From positions 1-36,970 of the forward strand of contig NZ_ANAE01000006.1 of the NCBI RefSeq assembly GCF_000341265.1: a DNA stretch of 36,970 nt, read 5' to 3'. How positions within the stretch are numbered: position 1 is the first letter of the stretch; each line of letters starts with the position of its first letter. The stretch comes from Nocardiopsis prasina DSM 43845 (lineage in GTDB: Bacteria > Actinomycetota > Actinomycetes > Streptosporangiales > Streptosporangiaceae). The notes below the pieces were generated by a model that saw only the letters and a list, made by a program, of their open reading frames with translations, searched no databases and had not been told where the DNA came from. Position numbers and translations under genes: made by a program. Shown in pieces: positions 16,123 through 25,624 of this stretch.

Positions 16123-16980
16123 CTAGAGTCCGGCGGCCTGGCGTTCGGCGGCCTCGACCACGTTGACCAGGAGCATCGCCCGGGTCATCGGGCCCACGCC
16201 ACCGGGGTTGGGCGACACGTGCCCCGCTACCTCGGGAACGTCGAGCGCGACATCCCCGACCAGACCCTCCTCGGTGCGCGAGACACCCACGTCCAGCACG
16301 GCGGCACCCGGCTTGACCATGTCCTTGGTGATGATCCCCGGAACACCCGCACCGGCCACGACGATGTCCGCCCGGCGCGTGTGCTCGGCCAGGTCACGGG
16401 TACCCGTGTGGCACAGGGTGACGGTGGCGTTCTCCGACCGACGCGTGAGCAGCAGCCCCAGAGGACGGCCCACGGTCACCCCCCGCCCCACCACGACGAC
16501 CTCGGCGCCCTTGATCGGCACCTCGTAGCGGTTGAGCAGCTCCACGATGCCGCGCGGGGTGCACGGCAGCGGCGCCTTCTCCATGAGGACCAGCTTGCCC
16601 AGGTTGACCGGCTGGAGGCCGTCCGCGTCCTTGGCCGGGTCGATCAGCCCGAGCACCCGGTTCTCGTCCAGCCCCCGGGGCAGGGGCAGCTGCACGATGT
16701 AGCCGGTGCAGGCCGGGTCCTCGTTGAGCTCGTGGACGGCCTGCTCCACCTGCTCCTGGGTGGCGTCGGCGGGCAGGTCGCGGCGGATGCTCGCGATACC
16801 CACCTGGGCGCAGTCGCGGTGCTTGCCGCGCACGTAGGAGTGGCTGCCCGGGTCGTCACCGACCAGGACGGTGCCCAGACCGGGGACGACGCCCTTGGCG
16901 TGCAGCTTGGCCACCCGCTCCGCCAGTTCCTCCCTGATGGCCTTGGCCGTGGCCTTGCCGTCCAGGACGATCGCGCTCAT
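16123..16980 (-). CDS. folD: Bifunctional methylenetetrahydrofolate dehydrogenase / cyclohydrolase
   Basis: Interconverts 5,10-methylene-, 5,10-methenyl- and 10-formyl-tetrahydrofolate, supplying the formyl donor used by PurN and PurH just upstream. It has 285 residues. YVRGKHRDC (49-57) holds the catalytic Lys, [11 protein letters not shown] and DGLQPVNLG are family signatures, PCTPRGI begins the NADP domain, and [10 protein letters not shown] is the dinucleotide loop. GAGGAG stands before the ATG at 16980. A 21-base gap to purH, the same strand and the terminator after it define a purN-purH-folD operon. Confidence 0.95.
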   Translation of the reverse strand: MSAIVLDGKATAKAIREELAERVAKLHAKGVVPGLGTVLVGDDPGSHSYVRGKHRDCAQVGIASIRRDLPADATQEQVEQAVHELNEDPACTGYIVQLPLPRGLDENRVLGLIDPAKDADGLQPVNLGKLVLMEKAPLPCTPRGIVELLNRYEVPIKGAEVVVVGRGVTVGRPLGLLLTRRSENATVTLCHTGTRDLAEHTRRADIVVAGAGVPGIITKDMVKPGAAVLDVGVSRTEEGLVGDVALDVPEVAGHVSPNPGGVGPMTRAMLLVNVVEAAERQAAGL

Positions 16981-17001
16981 GCGTAGCTCCTCGCTGACTG
17001 G

Positions 17002-18564
17002 TTAGTGGAAGAAGTGGCGGGTGCCGGTGAGGTACATGGTGACCCCGGCCGCCTCGGCGGCGGCGACCACCTCGGCGTCGCGGACCGACCCTCCGGGCTG
17101 GACCACCGCGCGAACGCCCGCCTTGGTGAGGATCTCCAGGCCGTCCGCGAACGGGAAGAAGGCGTCGCTCGCGGCCACGGAGCCCCGGACACGCTCCCCG
17201 GCGCGGGAGACCGCGAGACCGGCGGAGTCGACCCGGTTCACCTGGCCCATCCCGACGCCCACCGTGGCGCCGTCGGAGGCGAGCAGGATCGCGTTGGACT
17301 TGACCGCGCGGACGGCCTTCCAGGCGAAGGCGAGGTCGGCGAGGAGCGCCTCGTCCGCGGGCGCCCCGGTGGCCAGCGTCCAGGTGGCCGGGTCGTCGCC
17401 CTCGGCGTCGATGACGTCGGTGTCCTGGACCAGCAGGCCGCCGCTGATCTGGCGGGTCTCCACACGCGGACCCCGGGCGGGGTCGGAGACCACCAGCAGG
17501 CGGATGTTCTTCTTTCGGGAGAGCGTCTCGACGGCCTCGGCGGTGAAGCCGGGGGCGACGACCACCTCGGTGAAGATCTCGAAGATCTGCGTGGCCAGCT
17601 CGGCGCCGACCTCGCGGTTGGTGGCGATCACGCCGCCGAACGCCGAGACCGGGTCGCTGGCGTGCGCCTTGCGGTGCGCCTCGGCATTGTCGGCGCCCAC
17701 GGCGATGCCGCACGGGTTCGCGTGCTTGATGACGGCCACGCACGGTTCGTCGAAGTCGTAGGCGGCGCGCAGGGCGGCGTCGGCGTCGACGTAGTTGTTG
17801 TACGACATGGCCTTGCCGTGCAGCTGCTCGGCCCCGGCCAGGCCGCTGGCCGTGCCGTCGGTGTACAGCGCCGCCCTCTGGTGCGGGTTCTCGCCGTAGC
17901 GCAGGGCCGCCTGGCGGGTGTGCGCCGAGGCGCGGAAGGCGGGCCAGCCGGTGCTCTCGGCCTCGGCGTCGGGGGCGTAGGTGCCCGCGAACCAGTCGGC
18001 GACGGCGGCGTCGTAGGAGGCGGTGTGCTGGAACGCCAGCCCGGCCAGGTGCTTGCGCTGGTCCAGGGTGAACCCGCCCTCGCGGACCGCTTCGAGGGTC
18101 GTGCCGTAGCTGGCGGGGTCGACCACGATCGCCACGCTGCCGTGGTTCTTGGCCGAGGCCCGCACCATGGCGGGACCGCCGATGTCGATCTTCTCGATGC
18201 AGTCGGCCTCGGAGGCGCCGGAGGCGACGGTGTCGGAGAAGGGGTAGAGGTTGACCACGACCAGGTCGAAGGGGGCGATGCCCAGTTCCCTGATCTTCGC
18301 GACGTGGTCGGGGTTGTTCTGGTCGGCGAGGAGACCGCCGTGCACGGAGGGGTGCAGAGTCTTGACCCGGCCCTCCATGATCTCCGGGAAGCCCGTGACG
18401 TCCTCGACGGGGGTGACGGGGACGCCTGCCTGGGTGAGGCGGGCCGCGGTGGAGCCTGTGGAGACGATCTCCACCCCGGCCGCGGCCAGGCCGACGCCCA
18501 GCTCCTCCAGGCCGGTCTTGTCGTAGACGCTGATCAACGCACGCCTGATGGCCTGCTGGGTCAC
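17002..18564 (-). CDS. purH: Bifunctional AICAR formyltransferase / IMP cyclohydrolase
   Basis: Catalyses the last two steps of de novo IMP synthesis: formylation of AICAR and ring closure. It has 520 residues, the usual length. The N-terminal MGS-like cyclohydrolase domain (1-200) opens with [17 protein letters not shown] and includes STGSTAARL and [15 protein letters not shown]. The C-terminal transformylase domain contains [20 protein letters not shown] with the catalytic Lys-His, [12 protein letters not shown], and [11 protein letters not shown] near the end. Its GTG start overlaps the purN stop in GTGA, so the two are translationally coupled. Confidence 0.96.
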   Translation of the reverse strand: MTQQAIRRALISVYDKTGLEELGVGLAAAGVEIVSTGSTAARLTQAGVPVTPVEDVTGFPEIMEGRVKTLHPSVHGGLLADQNNPDHVAKIRELGIAPFDLVVVNLYPFSDTVASGASEADCIEKIDIGGPAMVRASAKNHGSVAIVVDPASYGTTLEAVREGGFTLDQRKHLAGLAFQHTASYDAAVADWFAGTYAPDAEAESTGWPAFRASAHTRQAALRYGENPHQRAALYTDGTASGLAGAEQLHGKAMSYNNYVDADAALRAAYDFDEPCVAVIKHANPCGIAVGADNAEAHRKAHASDPVSAFGGVIATNREVGAELATQIFEIFTEVVVAPGFTAEAVETLSRKKNIRLLVVSDPARGPRVETRQISGGLLVQDTDVIDAEGDDPATWTLATGAPADEALLADLAFAWKAVRAVKSNAILLASDGATVGVGMGQVNRVDSAGLAVSRAGERVRGSVAASDAFFPFADGLEILTKAGVRAVVQPGGSVRDAEVVAAAEAAGVTMYLTGTRHFFH

Positions 18565-19202
18565 CGGGACTCCTTCGTGTCGGTGCGGCCGAACCGCACG
18601 TGCCTGCCGTCGATGCTCCAGCCCTCACGGGCGAGGCGGCCGACCGTGTCGACCAGCATGCGCCGTTCCACGACCTTGATCCGCTCGTGGAGGCTGGACT
18701 CGTCGTCGCCGTCCTCGACGGGCACCGCGACCTGGTCGATGATCGGACCGGAGTCGACGCCCTCGTCGAGGAAGTGGATGGTGGTGCCGGTGACGCGGAC
18801 ACCGTGGGCGAGCGCGTCACGCACGGCGTGCGCGCCGGGGAAGGAGGGCAGCAGCGCCGGGTGGATGTTGACGGCCTGGTGGCGGCCGATCACGGCGGGT
18901 CCGAGGATGCGCATGAACCCGGCGGAGACCACGAGGTCGGGTTCGTGCTCGGCGATCCGGTCGGACATGGCCGCGTCCCAGGCGGACCGGTCGGAGAAGG
19001 AGCGGAAGGGGACGACGAACGCGGGAATCCCGGCCGCCTCGGCGACCTCCACGCCCCGTGTTCCCTCACGGTCCGTTCCCACTGCGACGATCTCGGCCCC
19101 GTACTCGGGGTCCTTCGCGGCTTCCATCAGGGCGGCCATGTTGCTGCCCGTCCCCGATATGAGAACCACCACTCGCGCGGACAAAGCGTGCGTCTCCCTC
19201 AT
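18561..19202 (-). CDS. purN: Phosphoribosylglycinamide formyltransferase
   Basis: Transfers the formyl group of 10-formyl-THF to GAR in purine synthesis. It has 213 residues. [10 protein letters not shown] marks the nucleotide loop, [15 protein letters not shown] carries the catalytic Asn-His pair, and [10 protein letters not shown] the catalytic Asp. The start is uncertain: ATG at 19202 has no ribosome site, whereas a TTG at 19184 (giving [11 protein letters not shown], closer to homologues) is preceded eight bases earlier by GAGGGAG. It is the first gene of the operon; the promoter should lie in the roughly 300 bases upstream, where I see no clear operator. Confidence 0.93.
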   Translation of the reverse strand: MRETHALSARVVVLISGTGSNMAALMEAAKDPEYGAEIVAVGTDREGTRGVEVAEAAGIPAFVVPFRSFSDRSAWDAAMSDRIAEHEPDLVVSAGFMRILGPAVIGRHQAVNIHPALLPSFPGAHAVRDALAHGVRVTGTTIHFLDEGVDSGPIIDQVAVPVEDGDDESSLHERIKVVERRMLVDTVGRLAREGWSIDGRHVRFGRTDTKESR

Positions 19203-19501
19203 GTGTAGAAGAACGGTGCGGGGACCGGGCCCCCACTCCCGGGGGCGCCGGGGGACGGCACAGCATCCGGGATGCGCGTACGCCTGGTACTGACGCCAGG
19301 CCTGGGCCTGATCGGCCCGTCCGCGTTCACACCCTATCGGGCCGGGTAGCGTCTACCTCACGCGGACCGGGCCGTCTCCGCCTCCGGTGGAGGCCTCGGA
19401 GGGGGCGTGCGGTCCCGTGCCACCAACACCACGCGATCCGCTCGGGCCCGAGCGGACCACGGCGCCCCACGGTGCGGGGGCGTCCCCGAAGGAGTGAACC
19501 T
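19203..19501. other. Divergent intergenic region purN / small membrane protein
   Basis: About 300 bases with no credible gene. The promoter of the purine operon must be in it, but I find no PurR-like or other clear operator. GAAGGA at 19489-19494 is the ribosome site of the plus-strand gene. Confidence 0.4.
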
Positions 19502-19894
19502 GTGACCGACAACAGCCCGGAGCCCCGTGCCGACGGCCAGCCGCCCAGGGTCGAGCGAGGAGGCCTGTGGGGGCTGTTCCTTGGTCTGGCGGGTCTGTTG
19601 TTCCCGCCCTACGGCGCGGTGCTGTCCGTGTTCGGTGTGGTGCAGGGGTTCCGCGCGCGGCGCGCGGCGCGGTCGAACGGGACCCAGGCTCCGGGTGCGC
19701 TGATGAGCGTGGGTCTGGGCGTGGTCGGGATCGTCGTCTCCGCCGCCATGGTCTCGGTCCTGTTCGTGTACCAGGAGCAGGCCTCGGAGTACCGCGACTG
19801 CTCCGCGAGATCCCACACGGTGTCCACTCAGAAGGCCTGCGACGAGGCGTGGGAGTCGGGGACCGGCCTGCCTCCGGTGATCGTCGGCGACTAG
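19502..19894 (+). CDS. Small two-helix membrane protein, DUF4190-like
   Basis: A 130-residue protein with a polar N-terminus, two hydrophobic segments (WGLFLGLAGLLFPPYGAVLSV and ALMSVGLGVVGIVVSAAMVS) joined by a basic loop QGFRARRAARSNG, and a polar C-terminus with two cysteines. The layout and the loop pattern resemble DUF4190 membrane proteins; the function is unknown. The GTG at 19502 is preceded by GAAGGA at a good distance; the upstream start at 19472 lacks one. It has its own terminator and stands between the purine operon and the exopolysaccharide operon. Confidence 0.75.
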   Translation: MTDNSPEPRADGQPPRVERGGLWGLFLGLAGLLFPPYGAVLSVFGVVQGFRARRAARSNGTQAPGALMSVGLGVVGIVVSAAMVSVLFVYQEQASEYRDCSARSHTVSTQKACDEAWESGTGLPPVIVGD

Positions 19895-19917
19895 GGCCGC
19901 ATCGGTTGCGCTCCGTG

Positions 19918-19950
19918 AGGGGGCGGTGGGGTCACTCCCCATCGCCCCCT
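19918..19950 (+). terminator. Terminator after the small membrane protein gene
   Basis: AGGGGGCGGTGGGG pairs with CCCCATCGCCCCCT (one G-T pair) around a five-base loop, 24 bases after the stop codon. Confidence 0.8.
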
Positions 19951-20026
19951 CCGTCGTTTCGGACGTGTTCGTCCGCTTAGGGGATGGATCGACCCACGTC
20001 ACCACCGGTTTGAGGACATCCTGCCC

Positions 20027-20084
20027 TGGGAAAAGAGCGGTTTCCCAAACCACCAGACACAGCCAAAGGGATTACACTTAGTAT
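20027..20084 (+). promoter_or_regulatory. Candidate promoter and operator of the exopolysaccharide operon
   Basis: TGGGAAA (20027-20033) and TTTCCCA (20041-20047) form an inverted repeat. Downstream are a -35-like CAGACA (20054-20059) and a -10-like TAGTAT (20079-20084), 19 bases apart. The predicted start would leave a leader of about 40 bases before the ATG at 20132. The segment is the least GC-rich part of the area. Confidence 0.4.
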
Positions 20085-20131
20085 GCAATCGTTCACTAAA
20101 AGTGGCGCCATGTCTGCGTGGAGAGGACCCG

Positions 20132-21997
20132 ATGGACAGCGACGTCCCAGGCCCGTCCGGACCGGAACTGAAGGAGTACACCGCGCTGCTGAGGCGCCGC
20201 TGGCGCCTGGTGGGAGCCGGAGTGCTCGGCGGGCTGGTCCTGGCCACCGCCGCACTGTTCGCGGTTCCGGCGACCTACACCTCCGTGGCGGCCGTGCAGG
20301 TCCACCCGACGGGAATGGCCGAGTTCACAGGGGAGAGGTCCGGCCGCCTGACCGGCGACGTCAACCTCGACAGTGAGGCCCAGGTGGCGGTCTCCGACCA
20401 GGTCACGCGGGGCATGGCCGAGGAGCTGCCGGGCACGCCCTCCCCCGCCGACCTGCGGGAGCGGATCGACGTCACCGTCCCCTCCAACAGCAACATCCTC
20501 GAACTCCACTACTCGGCCCGATCCCCCGCAGCGGCCCGGGACGGGGCCGACGCCCTCGCCGCCGCCTATCTGGACCACCGCAGCGAGCAGGCCCGCGCGC
20601 TGATCAACGGGCGGCTGGACGCCCTGCGCGAGGAGCAGGAGGGCCTGTACGGGCGGCTCTCCGAGCTGGCCTCGGAGGGTTCCGAATCCGCACAGGTCAG
20701 CGCGGAAGCCCAGGCGGACGCGCTGCGCCAGGAGATCAGCGACCTCGGCAACGGCATCAGCCCGCTGAGCGCCCTGCTGGAGACGGTCTCGCCCGGCCAG
20801 GTGATCTCCCCGGCCGAACTGCCGGAGTCCCCCTCCTCCCCCGTGCCGCTGCTGTGGCTGGTCGCCGGTGCCGCCCTCGGTCTGATCGCCGGACTGCTCG
20901 CCGCGGTGGTCCGGGACCGCCTCGACCCGCGCGTCCACGACACGGAGGACACCGCCCGTATCGGCGCCGTCCCCGTCCTGCTGGACCTGTCCGCCGCCAG
21001 GGCCGACCGCTCCGCGCCCTCCCCCGGGCTACTCACGGACGCGGACCCCGTCGGCCAGCGCGCCAACGAGTTCGCGCACCTGGTCCGCGCCCGTCTGACC
21101 GATCCCGTGGCCACCGCCGCAACCGTTGACGACACCGACGACCGGCCCGCACCCGGGCGCGTACTCGTGGTCGCCGGGACCACCCCGGGGCGCGCGGGCA
21201 CCGCCGCCGCCGTGAACCTGGCCTCCGCCCTGGCCCGGACCGGCTCCGAGACCCTGCTGGTCTGCGCCGACCCGCGGGCAGGCACCGCCGAGGAACTCCT
21301 CGACCTGCCGGAGGGCCCCGGCCTGGCCGAGGTCCTGGTGGACGGGGAGGACCCCGCCGACCTGGAGGCTCGCCCCACCGCCGTGCCGCGCCTGCGGGTG
21401 CTCCGGCACGGCCGCCCGGGAGCGGTCGCCCCGGTCCAGGGCGGCGCCGCCGAACTGGTGGAGCTGCTGCGCCCGCGCGCCGCGTTCGTGGTGGTCGTCA
21501 CCGCGTCCGTGGTCGAGAGCGCCGACGCCCACGCCCTGGCCGCCTCCGCCGACCTCCTGCTGCCCGTGGTCGAGCTGGGTCGCACCCGGCGCGCCGACCT
21601 CACCGGCCTGGTCGCCGCCGGGGCGAGGTTCGGGGTGACCGTTCCTGGCGCCGTGACCGTGCCGCGCCAGCCGAACCCGGCCGCCGCGTCCACGTCCCGG
21701 AAGTCCGACGAGGCTCCCACCGACCCTGGGACCGCCGGAGTAGCGGAGTCCACCGAGGCCGCAAAGACCGCCGAAACCACCGGGGTCGCCGAGGCCACCG
21801 AGTTCGCCGGGGCCACCGAGGGCACCGAGGCCACCGAGGCCACCGAGGGCACCGAGGGCACCGAGGGCAGCGAGACTGACGGCTCCACCGAGGTTCCGGC
21901 GGGGTCCAACGGCACCAAGCCCGCCAAGGGCAAGTCCACGCCCGCGAAGAAGAAGTCGATCAAGCACAAGCCCGCACCCGCGGGGTCGCGGCCTTGA
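20132..21997 (+). CDS. Wzz-like polysaccharide co-polymerase with degenerate tyrosine-kinase domain
   Basis: A 621-residue membrane protein that should set chain length or assist export of the surface polymer. A Wzz domain has two transmembrane helices (27-45 and 238-260) and a helical extracellular part between them. Residues 343-500 resemble the BY-kinase/ParA-like ATPase domain, but its sites are broken. The P-loop reads GTTPGRAGT (349-357) without the essential Lys, Walker A' is LLVCADPR (375-382) without its first Asp, and Walker B lacks the Asp. The tail (540-590) is a Thr/Glu/Gly-rich low-complexity run, followed by a Lys-rich end; the usual tyrosine cluster is absent. GAGAGGA precedes the ATG at 20132. 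First gene of the operon. Confidence 0.82.
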   Translation: MDSDVPGPSGPELKEYTALLRRRWRLVGAGVLGGLVLATAALFAVPATYTSVAAVQVHPTGMAEFTGERSGRLTGDVNLDSEAQVAVSDQVTRGMAEELPGTPSPADLRERIDVTVPSNSNILELHYSARSPAAARDGADALAAAYLDHRSEQARALINGRLDALREEQEGLYGRLSELASEGSESAQVSAEAQADALRQEISDLGNGISPLSALLETVSPGQVISPAELPESPSSPVPLLWLVAGAALGLIAGLLAAVVRDRLDPRVHDTEDTARIGAVPVLLDLSAARADRSAPSPGLLTDADPVGQRANEFAHLVRARLTDPVATAATVDDTDDRPAPGRVLVVAGTTPGRAGTAAAVNLASALARTGSETLLVCADPRAGTAEELLDLPEGPGLAEVLVDGEDPADLEARPTAVPRLRVLRHGRPGAVAPVQGGAAELVELLRPRAAFVVVVTASVVESADAHALAASADLLLPVVELGRTRRADLTGLVAAGARFGVTVPGAVTVPRQPNPAAASTSRKSDEAPTDPGTAGVAESTEAAKTAETTGVAEATEFAGATEGTEATEATEGTEGTEGSETDGSTEVPAGSNGTKPAKGKSTPAKKKSIKHKPAPAGSRP

Positions 21998-23406
21998 CGG
22001 GCCGGGGCGCCGCCGTCGGCGGCCGATACGTGCCCGGTACGGCCTGGGAGGTCGCACCGCGACGCGGGGGCGCCCCGGTCACCGGGTCCCCGCTGGTGTG
22101 GTTGCTGGCCGGGTATCCGTTGTGGTGGGCGCTGGGGATGGGCCAGTTCGCCTACTGGCTGTTCGCCGTGCCCATGCTGGCCGAGCTGGTGCGCCGCCAC
22201 CGGACGGTGGGGCTGCGGGTCCCGTCCGGTTTCTGGCTGTGGGGGCTGTTCCTGCTGTGGACGGTCCTGGGCCTGGCGCTGGTCCCGTTGGAGATGCCGG
22301 GGACGGTGCCGGAGAGCGGGGGCTACCCCGGCGCCCTGCTGCGGGTGATCAACTACCTGGTGCTCACCGTGCTGCTGCTCTACGTGGGCAACCTGACCGA
22401 GCGCGAACTACCGGTCCGCGTGGTGGTGTGGGCCCTGGCGGTGCTGTGCGTGGTGACCGTCGTCGGCGGTTACCTCGGAATGCTCGCGCCCCGGTTCGAG
22501 TTCACCGCTCCCCTGGAGTACCTGGTGCCGGGCTCCCTGTCCCAGGACCCCTACATGCAGACCCTGATCCATCCGGCGTCCGCACAGATCATGGACGTGT
22601 TCGGCGGGATCGAGTCGGCCCGGCCCAAGGCTCCCTGGGAGTACACCAACGTGTGGGGCTACATGCTGTCCCTGCTGCTGGTGTGGGTCGTGGTGGGCTG
22701 GTTCGTCCAGGGTTCGGGGTGGGCCCGGCTGGGCGCCCTGGCCGTGCTCGCCGTGTCCGTGGCCCCCGTCGTGCACTCCCTGAACCGGGCCCTGTGGGCC
22801 GGGCTGGCGCTCTCGTTGGCGTTCGGCGCGGTGCAGGCGGTGCGCCGGGGCCGCGTGGTGCTGGTCGGCGCCGGGGCGGTGGCCGTGGTCGCGGTGCTGA
22901 TCGCCCTGGCCCTGTCCCCGCTCGCGGACGTCGTGCGGGCCCGCGCGGACAACCCGCACAGCGACGGCGGCCGGGCGGCGACCAACGCCGCCTCCGTCGA
23001 GGCCGCCAACCTGTCCCCGGTCAACGGGTGGGGCACCACCAGGGAGTCCCTGGGCAGCTCCGACTCCATCGCGATCGGCCCCACGGCCGAGTGTCCGGGC
23101 TGCGGCCAGCACGTGATCGGCAACGCCGGTCAGCTGTGGATCACCCTGATCTCCAGCGGCTGGGTGGGCACCGCACTGCTCTTCGGCTTCTTCGCCTGGG
23201 TGGCCTGGCGCCACCGGGCCGCGTCAACTCCGGTCGGCCAGGGAGCGCTCCTGACCGTCCTGCTTCTGTTCTGGTACATGTTCTTCTACGTCGCGCTCAT
23301 GTCCCCGCTCGCCGTCACCATGATCGCCGTCGCCCTGCTCTGGCGCGGCGAGGAACCGGTGGTCCGACGCGGCGGGGCGGCGCGCACCGGCGGGGGTGCC
23401 TGGTGA
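21994..23406 (+). CDS. O-antigen polymerase/ligase family membrane protein (Wzy-like)
   Basis: A 470-residue protein with roughly ten hydrophobic segments. A large extracellular loop (about 300-370) holds NRALWAGL before it and GWGTTRESL and CPGCGQHVIGNAGQLW within it. This layout is that of the Wzy_C/O-antigen ligase superfamily, which polymerises or transfers lipid-linked repeat units outside the membrane. The TTG at 21994 overlaps the preceding TGA (TTGA), implying coupling; a GTG at 22030 is an alternative start. Together with the Wzz-like protein before it and the flippase after it, it forms a Wzx/Wzy-type assembly route. Confidence 0.82.
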   Translation: MTGRGAAVGGRYVPGTAWEVAPRRGGAPVTGSPLVWLLAGYPLWWALGMGQFAYWLFAVPMLAELVRRHRTVGLRVPSGFWLWGLFLLWTVLGLALVPLEMPGTVPESGGYPGALLRVINYLVLTVLLLYVGNLTERELPVRVVVWALAVLCVVTVVGGYLGMLAPRFEFTAPLEYLVPGSLSQDPYMQTLIHPASAQIMDVFGGIESARPKAPWEYTNVWGYMLSLLLVWVVVGWFVQGSGWARLGALAVLAVSVAPVVHSLNRALWAGLALSLAFGAVQAVRRGRVVLVGAGAVAVVAVLIALALSPLADVVRARADNPHSDGGRAATNAASVEAANLSPVNGWGTTRESLGSSDSIAIGPTAECPGCGQHVIGNAGQLWITLISSGWVGTALLFGFFAWVAWRHRAASTPVGQGALLTVLLLFWYMFFYVALMSPLAVTMIAVALLWRGEEPVVRRGGAARTGGGAW

Positions 23407-24626
23407 ACAGCGAGACCACCTATCTGACCGACCTCGCGGCGGTGCTGTGGCCCTGCGGTGGCCTGCTCGGCACCGGGGACGGAGCGGTGCGCCGCATGGC
23501 GTACCGCAACCGGGGCAACCAGTACCTCCCGGTGCCCAACGCGCACAATCCCCGGGTGATCCTGCCCGCGCACAACCGCTCAGCGGCCACGAGGGGGATC
23601 ACCTCCTTCGCGCAGGGGCACTCTCTCGGCGAGCGGCTGCGGACCCTGCTGCTGACCGGCGCCTTCGCCACGGGGGTGGCGCCGCTGCTCCTGCGCGACC
23701 GACTGTTCGTGGGCGCGGGTCCGGGGATCGAGCACGCGCTCACCACGGCCCTGGACCGCGAACTGGCCATCGCGATCCACGTGGGCCCGCCGCGCGCCAA
23801 CCGCAAACCGGTCCTGCTCCTGCTCACTCCGGGCGGGCGCACCATCGGCTACGCCAAGGTGGCCGTCAACGAACTCACCACGCGACTGGTGCGCGCCGAG
23901 ACCGAGGCCCTGCGCCACCTCGGACAGGCGCGACTCCGGGACGTCACCGTGCCCCGTCTGCTCTACGACGGCGAGTGGAACGGGCACCCGCTGATGGTGC
24001 AGGAGGCGCTGCCCGTCGGCCATCAAACGGACCGACCCACCCGTTACCAACTACTGCGCTGCGTCACGCAGATCGTGGGGATGGACAAGGTGCGCGAGCG
24101 CCAACTCTCGGAGAGCCCGTACCTGAGGACCCTGGACGATCGCATCGCCCGGCTCGGGACCCGGCCCGAGGCCGCTCCCCTGCGCGCCGCTCTGCACCGG
24201 CTCCCCGACGTGTCCCTGCCCTTCGGGGCCTGGCACGGCGACCTGACCCGGTGGAACATCGCCAGCACCGCGCGCCGGGCCTTCGTGTGGGACTGGGAGC
24301 GACTCACCATGGACGCGCCAGCCGGTTTCGACGCCCTGCACTTCGACCTCAACGAGTGCGTGCAGGCCGGGGTGCACCCGGGGGTCCACCGGTGGCTGGA
24401 CAGCGGCACCCGGCTGCTCCGCGACCCGCTGATGGCGACGTGCGGCCTACGCGAGCACGCGGTGTCCACCGTGATGGCGCTGTACCTGATCGACCTCGCC
24501 ACGCGTTACCTGCACGACCGTCAGGCGGAGTCCGGCAGCGGCATGGCCGCCGTCGACGACTGGCTGCTGCCCGCGCTGGACGGACTCCAGGAGAGAGCGG
24601 CCCACGAGGCCGCCCACCCCGTCTGA
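23403..24626 (+). CDS. Phosphotransferase of the aminoglycoside/choline kinase fold in a polysaccharide operon
   Basis: A 407-residue cytoplasmic protein. The C-terminal half has the kinase signature: a possible ATP-binding Lys152 in GYAKVAV, the catalytic loop WHGDLTRWNI (277-286) and the metal-binding VWDWER (295-300). The N-terminal 120 residues match no family I know. Its GTG overlaps the preceding stop (GTGA), so it is a coupled member of the operon. In this setting it more likely phosphorylates a sugar, a polyprenyl-linked intermediate or a small alcohol than an antibiotic; that is inference from context. Resistance to an aminoglycoside cannot be claimed. Confidence 0.75.
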   Translation: MNSETTYLTDLAAVLWPCGGLLGTGDGAVRRMAYRNRGNQYLPVPNAHNPRVILPAHNRSAATRGITSFAQGHSLGERLRTLLLTGAFATGVAPLLLRDRLFVGAGPGIEHALTTALDRELAIAIHVGPPRANRKPVLLLLTPGGRTIGYAKVAVNELTTRLVRAETEALRHLGQARLRDVTVPRLLYDGEWNGHPLMVQEALPVGHQTDRPTRYQLLRCVTQIVGMDKVRERQLSESPYLRTLDDRIARLGTRPEAAPLRAALHRLPDVSLPFGAWHGDLTRWNIASTARRAFVWDWERLTMDAPAGFDALHFDLNECVQAGVHPGVHRWLDSGTRLLRDPLMATCGLREHAVSTVMALYLIDLATRYLHDRQAESGSGMAAVDDWLLPALDGLQERAAHEAAHPV

Positions 24627-24703
24627 CGGCCGCACCGGTCCGCGCCGATCCAAGCCACGAAGAAGCAGGCCGCGCCGCCCCGCGGCTGACCGACATCAGC
24701 CCG

Positions 24704-24726
24704 GCCCCCGTCCCCGGACGGGGGCC
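24704..24726 (+). promoter_or_regulatory. Intra-operon hairpin before the sulfotransferase gene
   Basis: GGCCCCCGTCC and GGACGGGGCC form a stem with a two-base loop, in the 122-base gap between the kinase and sulfotransferase genes, 12 bases before the ribosome site AAGGAG. It may act as an attenuator, a terminator or an RNA-processing site. Confidence 0.4.
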
Positions 24727-24748
24727 GCCCACACCCAAGGAGCTCGCG

Positions 24749-25624
24749 ATGACCCGGGCCACCTCGCCCCTGAACCGCCTGGCCGTACCGGCACGGCGGG
24801 CCCTGCTCCCGCTCGCGGACGGACTGGGCGGCGTCACCAGCGCCGCCCGGGCCGTACCCGACTTCCTCATCTGCGGGGCCCAGCGCTCGGGCACCACCTC
24901 GCTCTTCAAGGCCCTGTCCCAGCACCCGGCCGCGACCGGACCGGTCCTGCGCAAGGGCGTGCACTACTTCGACACCGGCCACCACCACGGGCCGGACTGG
25001 TACCGCTCGCACTTCCCGCTGCGCGCGTCCCTACGGCCGTGGTGGGGGCGGCCCCGGGTCCGGGTGTTCGAGTCCAGCCCCTACTACCTGTTCCACCCGC
25101 TGTCCGCCGAGCGGATCGCCAAGGAGCTGCCGGACGCGCGGATCGTGGTGATCCTGCGCGACCCCGTCGAGCGGGCCTACTCGGCGCACGCCCACGAGAC
25201 CGCGCGGGGGTTCGAGACCGAGTCGTTCGCGCGCGCCCTCGAACTGGAGGAGAAGCGGCTGGACGGAGCCGAGGAACGGCTCGTGGAGGACCCCGGCCAC
25301 CACTCGCACTCGCACCAGCACCACGGTTACGTGGCCCGGGGCCGCTACGCGGACCAGCTGGAGCGCATGGAGCGTGCCGTGGGGCGCGAACGCATGCACG
25401 TGGTGGACTACGCCGATCTGTTCGACGGCGGCCCCTTCGCCCTCGGCGGGATCCTGGAGTTCCTGGGCCTGCCGCCGGGGCCGGGGATCTCCCTGGGCAG
25501 GCACAACGCGCGCAAGCGCGCGGTGATGCCCGAGTCCCTGCGCGCCGACCTCACCTCGCGCTTCGCGGACAGTGACGCCCGGTTGACCGCCTGGTGGGGG
25601 CGCACCCCCTCGTGGTGCGCGTGA
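24749..25624 (+). CDS. PAPS-dependent sulfotransferase
   Basis: Transfers a sulfo group from PAPS to an acceptor, here probably a sugar of the polymer or its lipid-linked precursor. It has 291 residues. The 5'-phosphosulfate loop is CGAQRSGTTSLFKAL (42-56), and the 3'-phosphate site lies in VILRDPVERAYSAH (about 131-144). FESSPYYLFHP and the C-terminal FLGLPPG segment match bacterial and heparan-type sulfotransferases. There is a His-rich insert HHSHSHQHHG in the middle. AAGGAG precedes the ATG. The stop overlaps the start of the flippase gene (GTGA). Confidence 0.85.
   Translation: MTRATSPLNRLAVPARRALLPLADGLGGVTSAARAVPDFLICGAQRSGTTSLFKALSQHPAATGPVLRKGVHYFDTGHHHGPDWYRSHFPLRASLRPWWGRPRVRVFESSPYYLFHPLSAERIAKELPDARIVVILRDPVERAYSAHAHETARGFETESFARALELEEKRLDGAEERLVEDPGHHSHSHQHHGYVARGRYADQLERMERAVGRERMHVVDYADLFDGGPFALGGILEFLGLPPGPGISLGRHNARKRAVMPESLRADLTSRFADSDARLTAWWGRTPSWCA

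Noticed and set aside
16856-18820. A 654-residue minus-strand frame across purH
   Set aside because: It is the out-of-frame shadow of purN and purH, rich in Arg, Gly and Pro, without family motifs.
23403-24626. Aminoglycoside resistance gene
   Set aside because: The kinase motifs fit the fold, but the operon context points to polysaccharide assembly and nothing in the sequence indicates an antibiotic substrate.
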